Shown in pieces: positions 1 to 19,649 of a DNA stretch of 64,000 nt. Origin of the DNA: Gordius sp. MW1 (Eukaryota; Nematomorpha; Gordioida; Gordea; Gordiidae); assembly GCA_964036665.1 (NCBI GenBank), contig OZ038528.1, forward strand, positions 7,136,501 through 7,200,500, given 5' to 3'. How positions within the stretch are numbered: position 1 is the first letter of the stretch; each line of letters opens with the position of its first letter. Both the position numbers and the translations under genes were made by a program. The notes under the pieces are model-generated. The model did not search any database. It had not been told where the DNA came from and saw only the letters and a program-made list of their open reading frames with translations.

Positions 1-3000
1 TTCAGTTTAACCGTACCAAAATGTCCCTTATGTAACATTTCTAAAATTGCCGGCCTAAGTACATCGGGTATAACTACCTTATCGGCTCTTTTTAGACAAC
101 CGTCTTCGATATACAGCTCACACAGCGCATTTTTATATTGCTGTGGCACCTGTTCTTGCGTTTCCTCTCCAATTAATATCTTCTTGACCACACTAATATC
201 CCTATCAGTGTTGCAAGCAGCGGAGATATCCTCCATATCTACGATTTTTAAAGCATTTATTACGTGACCGCCGACTATTTCGCATGCCAATGGAGACTCC
301 TCCGAGTTAATATTTTCCGGACCTAACCTAGACAAAACATCGGCCAATCCGTTATCCTCTCCCTTACGATAAATCAACTTTAGTGTAAAATTACCTAACA
401 CTAATAACCATCGCTGCAATCTGGGGGACATCAACATTTCGTTGTTATCTTTCCGAAACAAGTCTATCAATGGTTTATGGTCTGTATAAACGATGAATCT
501 TTTACCTATCAAAAATTCCCTACACCGTTTTAGTCCATACACCATAGCTAAAGCTTCTTTCTCTATAACAGAGTAGTTAAGTTCGGTCTTATTTAATTTC
601 TTGGCGAAATACATTACCGGATGCTCAACTTCATCCTCAAGCTGACATAATGCACCTCCCACACCATTATTTGATGCATCTACTACCAAAACATGCTCTT
701 TTGAAGCGTCAAAGCAAACTAATACAGGTTTCTCTAATAAAGTTTTGCGCAACTTGTCAAAACAGTCGTTCTCAAATTGCGTCCATTTAAATTGCACGTT
801 ATCTTTAATTAATTCGTTTAAAGGACCTGACCACCGAGTAAAATTAGGAATGAACCGATTATAATAAGTTATCATCCCCAAAAACGATTTCAACTCCTTT
901 TTATTACTCGACGCTTTCAACTGCTGTAAATCTTTAATTTTACTTAATACCGGACGAATCGTACCTTTACCTAATACGTGTCCCAAATACGTAATCTCCT
1001 GCACACAAAAAACACATTTTTTTGCTGATAACCGTAGACCCTTAATTTTTATTAAGTTTAACACCATGTCTAGACGTTGGTCATGCTCGTTTTTATTAGA
1101 TCCAGTAACCAAGATATCGTCTAAATAATAAATTACACCCTCCATGTTAGCAAACAAGGAAGCCATGGTTCTTTGAAATATCGGCGCTGACACACTAAGA
1201 CCGAAAGGTAATCTTTTGAAAGCAAACAACCCTTGGTTAGTGTTAGTAGTTAAAACTAACGCCGTCTTGCAATCAACCTTTAATTGTAAATAAGCGTTTG
1301 CAAGATCGATCTTAGAAAAATAATTTGCACCACGCAATTTAGATAAAATACTTTCTAATCTGGGTAATGGGTATTTGACGTCGACCACATATTTATTGAC
1401 CGTTATTCTATAATCCGCGCATATCCTAATTGACCCATCTGCCTTTTTAACTGGAACCAGTGGGGTAGCCTTTTCGGAAAATTCAACGGGTTCTATTACA
1501 CCGTCGGTTAGCCACTTATCCAAAGTCTGTTGTACCTGTTCACGCCACAAAAATGGAACACGCCTCGCTGGGCAAAACCTAGGTTGAGCATCCTTTTTAA
1601 GTCTAATGGAAAAAATACCTTCCTTTAAGCAACCTAGTTTGTCTTCAAATATTGGTGCATATTTCTCCTGAATTAGATCTCTTGAACCCTTTTGTATACT
1701 AAGAATATTAAATTTAGCACCCCAAGCCCTACCAGGATTTACAGAGGGACTTTTACACCTAGCCGTCAACAACGAACTCTCTCCTTTGGAGTTCCATCTC
1801 ATAGCCAGATGACCTCTAACCAAAAATGGGCAATTAACACGGGGGTAGATTATATTTCCTACCTTCCTAATTACAGGTTTATCGCAGAGCTTATCACACA
1901 CACCCCACCAATTATTTAACGGACCCAATTTACATATCCAAGACCATCCTAAAATACTTTCCACCCTTTCCTTTACAAGATATAACTTTAAACGCAATAT
2001 TTCTTCACCTGCGCGAACCCAAACCCAAGTACAACTAGTTAGTTGGATACAATCGCCATTAACTTGTTTTGCCAAAACATCGGCCTTCGACAAACTGTGC
2101 GATGGCCATAACTTTTTAAATTCTGACTCAGCCATCAAAGTAATGGACGAACCGGTATCTAGCAAAAATTTTACATCAATACCATTTATTACCAATGTTA
2201 CACGCGGGGTAATAGGTGCATTAAAAAAATTGATAAAGTGCGAACGCGCGTTAAATTTTTTATAATTATTAACTAAATTTGACGGTAAAAGAACAGAAGA
2301 GCAAGTATTTACATTTTTAAACTGTTTATTACAATTACAACTTTCTAGTCAATCGCTGACATTTCTCTGATCCAATCTACCCTTTTTATTACAATTACCT
2401 GTGCACCCGCACCAACACCTAACATATGACGGACCTACCTCGGGTTCATACTCTCGCCTATCGCTAACGTAATTATCACCTCTAGTTCTCTTACTATCCC
2501 TCAACCAAGTACCATTAAAATTATTGTCATAATTTAAATTTCTGTTAAAACTATTAATGCGACCCATCCTATTCCTTCTACAATTTTTCATCAAATGTCC
2601 CGGTCTTTTACAAACAAAACAAACTTTTGTTGACAATTTATATAATCTCTCAACTCTTTTAACTTTATAATAAATTATCAGACACATTAATATTAAAAGA
2701 AATATTAAAATAATATATTTATCAAATAAAAAATTATTATAATTAATCAATATCGACCTTTTTTTAGTAGTAAACATGATAATAAATTTTTTTTTAAATT
2801 ATTAATATCGCCGCCAAAATTATATGTGTAAAATAATTAATTTAATTAAAAATATTTTTATTTCTCTAAAGGTTAACAAAAATATTAATATTATTATTAA
2901 TACTAATAATAAAAAATACATTTATTATATAATAACCTTTAATGTAGAATAATTGCTTATTATTTTAATTTTTCTGATATTCCTCTCTTTTTTTTACTTC

Positions 3001-3250
3001 TGACACCAAATAATATAACCGATCTTGAGAGCGTTCACTTTTCAATATCTTTATTTCTCCAAATTCATAAATTATTATACATATCAACTCTTTCAGAAAC
3101 CAAATAATAATATCCTTGCAATCATGATATTGCGATTTTTAACATTGACGGTTATATATATTATTAATCATAAAAATCGTATGTATATAGGGGGGGGGGA
3201 ATCTTGCAGCAGGCGCCAGTAAATTATAAAGTTTTGTGCGACGTAAAGGG
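1..3250 (-). mobile_element. Ty3/Gypsy LTR retrotransposon, partial (runs off left edge)
   Basis: On the minus strand this stretch reads as a Gypsy-type pol region. Running from high to low coordinates come an aspartic protease (FLLDTGSS-like start near 2160), a reverse transcriptase with the active-site motif YYLDDILVTG near 1100, an RNase H with a TDHKP motif near 480, and the start of the region leading to integrase at the left edge. A separate zinc-knuckle reading frame lies upstream at 2349-2777. Two near-identical GGCGCCTGCTGC sites near 3210 and 3280 may mark the primer-binding end of the internal region. Neither LTR was recognised, and the element continues outside the window. The pol part looks fairly whole, suggesting modest age, but I did not verify every codon. 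Boundaries are approximate. Confidence 0.85.
2349..2777 (-). CDS. Zinc-knuckle (Gag-like nucleocapsid) frame of the Gypsy element
   Basis: This 142-codon frame starts at an ATG and ends just before the pol region. Residues about 12-40 are strongly hydrophobic (FLFDKYIILIFLLILMC). A CCHC zinc knuckle follows (CFVCKRPGHLMKNC) and then a basic, Arg/Asn-rich stretch, which together fit a nucleic-acid-binding Gag C-terminus. No capsid-like domain is recognisable in or upstream of it. The hydrophobic N-terminus next to a zinc knuckle is unusual for Gag and could be the end of an upstream exon or frame rather than the true start. It is treated here as a fossil part of the 1-3250 element. Confidence 0.6.
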   Translation of the reverse strand: MFTTKKRSILINYNNFLFDKYIILIFLLILMCLIIYYKVKRVERLYKLSTKVCFVCKRPGHLMKNCRRNRMGRINSFNRNLNYDNNFNGTWLRDSKRTRGDNYVSDRREYEPEVGPSYVRCWCGCTGNCNKKGRLDQRNVSD

Positions 3251-3726
3251 GAAGGGGGAATATTTTGAGATCTAGCAGCAGGCGCCCGTATACCAAGAAG
3301 TATCATTCATATCACTTTATTTTTTCTATTACGCGAAAAAAGAATAATTAATAATTAACGAGTGATAGCGAGGTATATAATATTAATTGCTATGCAATTT
3401 ATGGGCTCACTTTCCATTTGTTTATGTCACGCTGTTCGTGTCACGCACCGAATGCTTTTCGGCGTGTTTGTGCGTGTATGTGTTTACCACTGAGACTGCT
3501 TGGAATTCGAATATGCCATCCTGAGTACGATACCTTGTGCACCCCCCTACAAAGGCTTATGCCTCTACTGATGTGGGTTCGAATCGAGGAAAGACCAAAT
3601 TTTTTTCCGTTTTTTTTTAAAATTTAAATAATATATTGTTCTTGAACGTTTTTTTGGCTAACTTTGATAATTACCTTGTGCCCCCCCCTACAAGAGCCTA
3701 TGCCTGTACTGATATGGGTCCCTGTG

Positions 3727-3744
3727 CCCCCCCCCCCCCCCCCC
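3727..3744 (+). repeat. 18-nt poly(C) tract
   Basis: An uninterrupted run of 18 C lies just upstream of a tRNA-like GGTTCGAACCCC box inside copy A'. Similar runs recur at hAT ends in this window, including 23 C at 17995-18017. The true length may be uncertain because homopolymers are prone to sequencing error. Confidence 0.8.
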
Positions 3745-3839
3745 ACACTCATGTGGGTTCGAACCCCGGAGAGGCCTATTTGTTCTTGATAATACCATTG
3801 ATAATATGGCTTTTTGGCCGTACACTGGCTGCTGACCAA

Positions 3840-4315
3840 TGAAAAAATGACCATTGGCCAAAATGTGAATCGAAATTATTTTTTTCATTTTTTTTGACTC
3901 TTATGATTGCTCTTGTTACTACCATTGATGATATGACTTTTTGGCTGTCCACTGGCTGCTGACCAATGGAATAAAATGACCATTGGCCAAAATGTGAATC
4001 GGAATTTTTTTTTCGTTTTTTTGATTCTTATGTATTTATATTCACTTTCACCGTGTCCTGGCTGCTGACTAATAAAAAAATGACCATTGGCCAACATATG
4101 AATCGAAATTTCTTTATCGTTTTTTTGACTCTTATGTATTTATAGACTGTCCGCTGGCTGCTGACCAATAAAAAAAATGACCATCGGCCAAAATGTATCT
4201 CGAAATTTTTTTTTTCGTTTTTTTGACTCTTATGTATTTATATCCACTTTTACCGTTTCCTCTGCTGACCAATGAAAAAAAAACTACCATTGGCCAAAGT
4301 GTGGTTGAAAAAGTT
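3840..4315 (+). repeat. Minisatellite array of the hairpin family (copy A')
   Basis: About five degenerate units of roughly 90-120 bp are present. Each holds GCTGCTGACCAATG, an A-rich spacer, and TGACCATTGGCC, so CCAATG and CATTGG can pair across the A-rich loop. A T-run with an internal TTTCG and a variable segment follow. Confidence 0.8.
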
Positions 4316-5620
4316 TCAATTTAGCACCTGTAAATATTTTGAGATATCCTTATGATACTTGCGTCATTTTTAGGTGTACGGTCATAACAGGCAATAGCGG
4401 AGCTATTGCATGTCGCTGCTCATTGTGACATTTTGTCATGCGCGGTCGTAACATGCAATAGCGGAGCTATTGCATGTCGCTGCTAGTTTCGTCGTAAGCC
4501 TCTTATTACATTTTCCCTTAATAAAGTTAGTTTTTTTATTTTATTAATTGTTACTTTTTATTACTGTATTATTAATTGCTATGCATTTTTAATTGATTTT
4601 AAGCCATCCTAGCAATTATCCCAATTTATATAATATGCCTATTCATTTTGCTGAGTAATTTGTGGGTTTTATGCTACTTTCTTTGACGCTAAGATTATCC
4701 AATCAATAAAGCCTTTCTACGCACGTGACAAAACACAATACGTACATATACATACATGCATTCATATTTTAATAGCTATTTTTTAAATTAAACAATTTCC
4801 ATTATTAATTATTATTCAATTATCCATTAATATTATCAATCTACATTAATCAAAAGTAAGTTTTTTAATTTTATTTTAATTGCAATGCAATTTACTAATT
4901 GTTATTAATTGCTATTTATTTATTTTTAATTTCCTTGTAATTTATGAGTTTTTTGGTTGCTGAATTTCACTATACTCTTAACTCTTTCATATGTTATAAG
5001 TAATTTGTTAGGCACATATTATTATTGTGGTTATGAGGCAAATTAGTGAATTTTGGCATTTTCAAATGTAATCATCAAAAACATCAAAACTACTTGATAA
5101 AATGCATATGCTCTTATTACTGTATTTTAATTGCTTTATATCAATTGCCATTTATTTTTTTATACTTGTACCAATTTAAAAGTAATTTTAACTTGTGTTT
5201 TTTGGTTCTTGAATTTCACTATCCTTAACCAGAAGCTATCCCTATTCTCGCCTAATAAAAGAAAAAACAATAAAAAAAATAAATAATACCTTCCTTTTAA
5301 TAGCAATTAACACTGGCGTTTACGGTTTATTTTAATTGCTAATTTTTAGATTAGTATAGGGTGAAACTAGGTAATAGATAAAACTTTAAAGCTAAGATTA
5401 AGTCAAGTCGGGCATGAACTTTAGCTTTTGCCAATAATATTTGCTATGCAATTTATGGCCCCAGGAAAAGGGGGCTTTGTTATGCAATTAGGACGATTTT
5501 AACATAAATTGCATAGCAAATATGCTTTGTTTATACGAAGTATAAAAGAGTAATCGTTGTGTATGAGGATTTGAAGGAAAGATATGCGAAGCAGGGATTG
5601 TCCTGAGCTAAACAGGGGTC

Positions 5621-5720
5621 TGGGGGCGGAGCCCCCAGGAGATGGGAATTTGGGGGCGGAGCCCCCAACAGGGGACTGGGGGCGGAGCCCCCAGCAGGGG
5701 GTTTGGAGGCGAAGCCCCCA
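5621..5720 (+). repeat. Four tandem GC-rich hairpins
   Basis: Four units spaced about 27-30 bp apart contain GGGGGCGGAGCCCCC, the last degenerate as GGAGGCGAAGCCCCC. Each forms a six-base-pair stem closed by a three-base loop. They mark one end of copy A'. The matching end in copy A (25051-25100) has GGGGGCTTCGCCCCC and GGGGGCTTTGCCCCC. Confidence 0.85.
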
Positions 5721-5722
5721 AG

Positions 5723-6276
5723 GAGATAAAAAAACGATCGATTTATATCATAGAGATATTAACAATCTATTAATATCGTAGAGATATTAACAATCATGAC
5801 TCATCAGTCATCCTAACTACGCGTAGAGTATAACGACACAATTAAAATCGATAAGGATGAGTAATAAAAATCGCAGCATAGGGTGAACACCAGAAAATAT
5901 ATAGGCAGCAATAAAAAATTTGAACTCTATAAAATTTATGCTTAAAGAAAATATATATGCAGCAATAAAAAAGTTAATCTTCATACATTAAATGCTTAAT
6001 ATAAGATTTTGCAACCTTATAAAGCGTTTGGTACATATATAAAATTTATCAGTTATAAGCATGCTTTGCAAATTTGAACTACATTTTGATTGGTTGTAGA
6101 TCCTTTGACTAATAGACCAGTTGAGCAAATGCGTCAAAATTTCATAATTGTCTCAGTCTATGGTCATGACGTAATATCGATCTTATTTTCTTTGAAAACC
6201 TTTTAAATCAAAATTTAACCATAACTCAATCAGACGTACTTAACGCTTGCTTGACAAACTATATTATGCATTTATG
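5723..6276. other. Upstream region of the first PP2A gene
   Basis: This AT-rich stretch lies between the repeat element and the PP2A start codon. A CRE-like TGACGTAA occurs at 6167-6174, about 100 bp before the ATG. I saw no convincing TATA box or coding sequence, and no similarity to the region upstream of the second PP2A gene. Any promoter function is inference. Confidence 0.4.
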
Positions 6277-14109
<7,833 letters not shown>

Positions 14110-14880
14110 TATAGAGCCCCAGCCTTTTGCCGCAAGCGTATGTGGTTAATTTTATCCTCCTTTTCCTCATACGAGCTTACATCATATTTATCATCATCAC
14201 GTAATAGTAACTTTTTTAAATATTACTCTATCCATACACCACACCTCTAACGACTCAATTTATCGTGCATTATATATATTTTCCTCCAGAGCTGAACATC
14301 TATACAAACCATCCATAAGCGTGCCTCAAGAATTTCACTCTTCGTTTTATTACTAAGGGGGAATTAGGAACAAACACACTGAAATAGAACTAATCTGCGG
14401 AATAATAGACTTGTAAACGTCTATCCTCAAATTTTATATTTAATTTAAAATTGATTTGTACAAGTTTTAACACTGGATATAGTTGCCATATGAATGTTTA
14501 CTTAATACAACGACAACGACAAATGCGTGAAATATGTGTGCCTAGTTCTGAGGATGCATACGTAGCGAACGTGTGTGGACCCAGCCTCTTTTAATATATC
14601 ATGTCACTTGTATGTTTAGGCTTTTTTAAATATATTTTTTAAACCTTTTTGTTTCACTCTCCCTCACCTATTTAAGTTGTACACATTCCTTTACAATAAT
14701 AATTGTATGAGTTCTGTACATATTTTGTTTAGTTAAAATGCATATGAGCTTTACTTTTTGTTGATAGAAACTTGAAAAAACGCTCATCAAATGGTTTTAC
14801 CCTTATATTTATATTTATCATATAATAAAATAGTTAATTTTATCTCAAATGACTGATTTATTCAATTATCTGGACAAGCT
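14110..14880 (+). other. 3' UTR and flank of PP2A copy 1
   Basis: The sequence downstream of the stop aligns with 39225-39915 behind copy 2, sharing for instance GTGTGGACCCAGCC and TTGTACACATTCCTTTACAA. An AATAAA signal lies at 14824-14829. The shared flank shows that the duplication extended past the coding region. Confidence 0.7.
14824..14829 (+). terminator. Likely poly(A) signal AATAAA of PP2A copy 1
   Basis: AATAAA lies about 715 bp after the stop, within the block conserved between the two copies. The equivalent signal in copy 2 is at 39870-39875. Confidence 0.5.
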
Positions 14881-15520
14881 TTGCATATTAGAATGAAGTG
14901 ATACAAGTTCTTGATTCCTTACCTTTGGGAGTTTGTATCTTTTTAAAAAAATGTAATTTACAAATATACAAAGTGCATCAATTTTCTTTTTATGAAAATT
15001 AATTTTTAATAAGATTTGCATTAAATTTTAATACAAGGATGTCTGACTAGAGCTTTACAATACTTAAAAATCCCAAATTTAAAATTAAAATACTTTAAGG
15101 ATTTTGTCCATTAAATTGCCTTATCAAGATTCATAAGTTATAAGCAGCATTCAATACTCTTTATGCCCTAAAATTTAATAGAGAAACGTTTTGTCCAAGT
15201 ATGATGCTAAGCCTAAAATGATATGATTTTTGTGTAGCGACGTTTTATTGAATAATAATAAATTGTATATTCTTTATTAACTTAGGGTTTATGAAAAACG
15301 ACATTATTTGCATAGTTTTGGGCATGGCAGATTAATAGCATTTTCTAAATTTTAAAAGCCAAGGTCATATGATGTGACTTATTATGAAATTATTTTTATT
15401 AATCAACTTTATTCACGCAAGCAGTTTAGTACATTTTTCTACAATGTTCACTTTTAATTTAATAATGACAGGTATTTGACAAGATTGTAGCTTTAGAGTT
15501 GCTTTATGAATTTACAGGTG
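14881..15520. other. AT-rich intergenic sequence
   Basis: No gene, repeat unit or recognisable element was seen here. Confidence 0.4.
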
Positions 15521-15640
15521 TGTAGCCAGGATTTTCTTAAGGGGGCGGCAATTTTTTTAGAATTGTTATTTAAAATAATATTAAAATGAGGGAAAATGTC
15601 TAGCCCGTTCGGCCTACGGGCCGGGCAGCTGTCGTAAGTT
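15521..15640. repeat. Isolated hAT-type terminus and GC-rich block
   Basis: GTGTAGCCAGGATTTTCTTA followed by a G-run matches the left end of the ZMYM1-like hAT at 19520 (GCGTAGCCAGGATTTTCTCA). A block rich in GGCCTACGGGCCGGGC follows at about 15608, similar to the ends of the hAT-2 family. The remnant has no coding sequence. Confidence 0.5.
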
Positions 15641-16256
15641 GGATTTTTTTCACGAGCAATTCGGAGATTTTTTATATATGTATGATTTTGTTTTTTGTGT
15701 ATTTTTTTGTCACCTTTTTATTTCATTGTATAATATTAATTAATCGTGTTTCTAAAATTAAATTTATAACTTTTCTGAAAGAAAATTAAAAAAATTATTT
15801 GTTTCTGGCGAGGCAGTTCTGGCAGCTTTAATAATAATTTGGGGGTATGGCCGGACGGACTCTGTTTAGGCAGGCCCGGGAGGGCAATAATCAAATCGGA
15901 CCTGGTTGGGTTCGGTTAGAAAATTTTAGCAAATGTGACCTCTAAAAAGATGTGAATTTTATGTTATAAATAATGGTAGTTATAACACAGAATTAATTTT
16001 TATTTTGCCCAGCATTTTTTATAGTTTTACCTGAGGTGGGAACACTCCCGATGAAATGTCATATCGATGGACATATTATTTGCTAATTAATAAGTTTGAA
16101 TCTCCTGACTATGGAAAATTTCGTTCAGTGGTGTATGTGGTTATGTGGATATAAAAAGGTGTGGTTATGTTAAGCGGTGGTTTTGAACATTTTATAAACT
16201 AATTAGCGTGGCGTAGTTAGCCTTTTGCCTTGGGGGGGGGGCTGAGCTAGTCAAAC

Positions 16257-16377
16257 CATGAGCGTGGGTTGGGGGGGGGGGACAAAAAAATTTTTACTAC
16301 AAAAACCCTTAAAAATTAAAAAAAAGTTTATGTTTTGCCCCCCCCCCCGCCCCCAATCCAAAACCTCGATACGACCA
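16257..16377. mobile_element. hAT-type MITE, copy related to 34375-34510
   Basis: It begins CATGAGCGTGGGTTGGGG and ends CCAATCCAAAACC...CGACCATG, with long G and C runs at the two ends. Possible 8-bp flanks are AGTCAAAC and GGTCAAAA (6 of 8 match). A separate GTGGCGTAGTTAGCC hAT terminus sits immediately before it at about 16207. Confidence 0.5.
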
Positions 16378-16763
16378 TGGGTCAAAAGCAATTAAAAATT
16401 TTTCCCTCATAAACGTTGGACACTTAAAATTCCGCTACTACTTTGTGTATTTTTTCTTATAACATCACACTGGTATGTCTCACCCGCATGTTTCTAGGGC
16501 ATAAAATAAAAAAAAATTTATTCATAAATAAAACAAAGTAATGTAGATTAAACAAGATAAAAAATTTCACTTGGTATAATAAGTTTTTTTATTATTGAAT
16601 TGTAAGGGCACAAAGTGGAACGGGGATTGACAAGAAATCTTTGACATTTTAAAAAATAATACAAATAGTAAAAAAAGCTATACAAAAAAGTTTTTATAAA
16701 AATACTTTATTGCCACAACCCTAAAAAATCTTGGCCATATATATAACAAGTTTGATATTATAG

Positions 16764-17992
16764 ATATACTAGCTGAACCCGGCAAACGTTGTTTTGCCAT
16801 TTACCCGGGTGTATTAGCAGAATATATATCATCTTATAGATAAGTTTCAATAGATTAAGAATATATCAAATATAATTGGTAGGTGTTTATTATGCAAAGA
16901 TTTTTAAACAAATCGTTAAAGAGGGTCCAAGGCCCAGGCCCAGCCAAGAGAGAACTGGCCCCATGCCCCCCCCCCCAAGGGAAAAATCTTTGGTCCCCTG
17001 GCCCTTTAAGCATTTTTTTTTAATTTTTTGTAATTAAGAAACAATATGATAATATGATTATTTGTTTCTGAATAAAACTTTTAATTCTGAACTTAATAAT
17101 GTCCGAAGGACAAAAGGCGGATCCGGATACGCATTTAGTTTATTTAACGAAAAATAACAAATAATTAATATTTTTAAGATAAAGTGTGGCGTTGTGCAAA
17201 ATTCTGCATCTTTGTTCTGCACCTTTGCGCCATCCCCAAGGAAAATTTTTTAAGTCAAATTTACCCATAATCAAAAATTAATCATTAAATTTTGGATACA
17301 TTTTTTTAAGCTATCGCTAGAGACCTACAAAATGGTATTTTTTGAGGTCATAGTCTGGCCCAAGGCCCCCCCCCCTCCCAAGTAAAAAATCTTTAGCCCC
17401 CTAGCCCTTCAAGCAATTTTTTTTAATTTTTTGTAATTAAGAAACAATATCATAATTATAATTATTTGTTTCTGAATAAAACTTTTAATTCTGAACTTAA
17501 TAATGCCTGAAGAACTGAGATATATCAACATTTATTAGCACTTGTTAAAATTATTTTAATTTTTCTCCTTATATAACGCGCAAAAAATGACAAAATTAGA
17601 TTTTTTAATTTATTTAGCCACGCAGGAGGGGACACGACCGTCCTATAATAATTATAATTGACGTGAAAAAAAGCAAAAAAATGACTTTGATACTCAATGT
17701 TTCAAATCGTAAAAACAGCACATGCCTATATTTATCACACTACAAACGATAGATACGCAGGGTGCGTTTGATTGACATTCGATTAAACGTCAAAACGTAT
17801 AAAATAAACTCGAAAACTACTGGACCGATTTAGCTCGAACATATCTTAAAACACGCTCCGGAATGTGGGGAATAAACTGTGAAATTTTGAGCCAAATCGG
17901 TCTGGTAGTTTTCCAAAATTGGTGGCGGCATACACACATACATACACACATATATACACACATAGTTTCATTTTTATATATAAGATTTGCAT
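16764..17992. mobile_element. Interspersed repeat beginning ACTAGCTGAACCCGGCAAAC
   Basis: The start ATACTAGCTGAACCCGGCAA and the end (ACTACTGGACCGATTT, AAATCGGTCTGGTAGTTTTC, then TTTTATATATAAGATT) resemble a repeat I recall as common in arthropod genomes; the class is not certain to me. The interior holds a duplicated segment (16925-17110 and 17352-17513), probably from other insertions. No protein-coding frame was seen. Confidence 0.5.
16925..17513 (+). repeat. Direct repeat, about 165 bp, two copies
   Basis: Copies at about 16925-17110 and 17352-17513 share AAAAATCTTTGGTCCCC or its variant, TTTTTGTAATTAAGAAACAA and TGAATAAAACTTTTAATTCT, each following a C-rich tract. The arrangement suggests a tandem duplication or two copies of one short element. 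Confidence 0.7.
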
Positions 17993-17994
17993 AA

Positions 17995-18017
17995 CCCCCC
18001 CCCCCCCCCCCCCCCCC
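17995..18017 (+). repeat. 23-nt poly(C) tract
   Basis: A run of 23 C follows the 3' end of the preceding repeat. Such tracts are frequent here and their length is likely unstable. Confidence 0.8.
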
Positions 18018-18918
18018 ACTTTAAACCACCTAAAAATAAAATGTACTAATAAATTTAACGGCTAAATAAACCTTAAAAATATTCTATCAAAATTAAATGA
18101 ATCCAAATTTTATTTAATAAGTTTAGATAATATTAGAGATGTGAGATGCACACAACAACTTAGCGTTAATCCAATGACACACCAAAAGGATTTTTTTTAG
18201 GATTTTTATCCCTTTAAGGATTTGATGCGTTAATAATTGTCTATAAAATTCAGTAATTTTTTATTAATATTAATTTATCTGATGGGATATCACTAATACA
18301 GGGGGAAAAATGGTGTACAAACTAGAGACCTGCACGGCCCGGCCGACGGGCCGGGCTTTAGGTTTAAAAAAAATAAACAGGCCTGGACGAGCCGTTCAAT
18401 TCCCTAACGGGCTCGGGCCGGGCCTAGATTAAACTGAGGCCCGCTAAAAGCCCGTTGCAAAATAGTTTAATTTTTTATTATATTAGAAATATAAAATAAA
18501 AACAAAGATGTGTTAAATTTTTTTATTATTTTTTAATTGATTTTTGTCTAATTGACAATGAAAACACATTTAAATTTCCTTATTTATTCATTAATTTACA
18601 AAAATACCGCGCAATTTAAATTTCAAATAGATAAGTTTTCATTAGCTACTATAAATGTCATTGTTTAAAGTCGGCGTATTTGGATGGATAGCGTAGGTAG
18701 AGGGAAATGGAACGCGATATTTCGGGCTACTATATACAGGAATAAACTTTATCCTTCTAGTTACAAACTCAAGAGTCAGTTAATAAAATTTCAAGAGTAA
18801 TACTTTGAAATTCTCATTATAAAACTTTGTTATATAAATATTTGAGATTTTCACTCTATAACAAAATTTTATATTTTTATTAAATAATTGTTTTAGAAAT
18901 AGTACATAACATATTAGC

Positions 18919-19518
18919 ATGTCTGAAGAATTAATAATGGCCAAAAGAACTTATAATAATCTTAAAATAAAATTAAACCATAACTTGAAGAGTGAAGTGT
19001 GGAAAAAGTTTGATATACTACTGGATGAAAATGACAACCAAGCTACTATTTGCATCTGCAAAAAGTATTTATTTTACAAACCATCTGATGGAACATCCCA
19101 TCTTAAAAGACATAAATGTGCTAGTAATGAATCAAAGTCTGGAACGATGGATCAATTTGTTACGGTGATGGATACAAAAAAAGCAAAACTCTTAAAAACC
19201 TAAACAATAGATGTGGCAATTAAATTTTATGCCAAAGATTTTAGACCGTTTGAAGCTTTAGCCAAAGATGAATTTAAAATTATTTGCCAATTTCTGATGG
19301 ATAGTGTTTCAATAGTTGGACGAGAGAAGATAGAGGACATAATGCCTCATCCAACTACTGTAGCCAGGCATGTCAAGCAGTCTGCCATTGCTGTAAGAAA
19401 GCTAATTTTAGAAGTAATATCATATGTGGAAAGGGAAATGTGTTCGGCAATTACAGACATGTGGACAGATGACTTTACCAAGAATTCTTATATAACATTA
19501 TGTATACACTACATTTAA
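18919..19518 (+). pseudogene. hAT-2 transposase, N-terminal part (BED finger)
   Basis: The frame 18919-19203 opens with MSEELIMAKRTYNN and holds a BED-type finger (CICKKYLF, then SHLKRHKC). After a stop the reading continues at 19213-19518 with VAIKFYAKDFRPFEAL and SAITDMWTDDFTKNSYITL, whose Asp is the expected first catalytic residue. The coding region is then cut by the nested hAT-3. It is a decayed transposase. Confidence 0.8.
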
Positions 19519-19649
19519 ACTGGCGCGTAGCCAGGATTTTCTCAAGGGGGGGGGGAAATTTCAAAAAAGTTTTATAGCATTTTTATTTCAGCAACAAAAA
19601 TATAAATTCAAAAAATATAAAATTTGCATATAAAATAAAAATAAAGTTA

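Larger units (their letters stand above)
3383..5722. mobile_element. Hairpin/minisatellite repeat element, copy A'
   Basis: The left end is TTAATTGCTATGCAATTTA followed by GGGCTC; the right end is a cluster of four GGGGGC-GGA-GCCCCC hairpins (5621-5720). Inside lie two tRNA-like T-arm sequences (3574 and 3756), an array of about five GACCATTGGCCAAAATGTG units (3840-4310) and two GCAATAGC-GGA-GCTATTGC hairpins (about 4393 and 4457). Copy A at 25051-26442 is the same family in inverted orientation and shorter. No protein-coding frame is convincing. It looks like a non-autonomous element of unknown class. Confidence 0.6.

Noticed and set aside
6167-6174. CRE-like TGACGTAA as a defined promoter element
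   Set aside because: A single 8-bp match in AT-rich DNA, not conserved upstream of copy 2; noted only within the upstream region.
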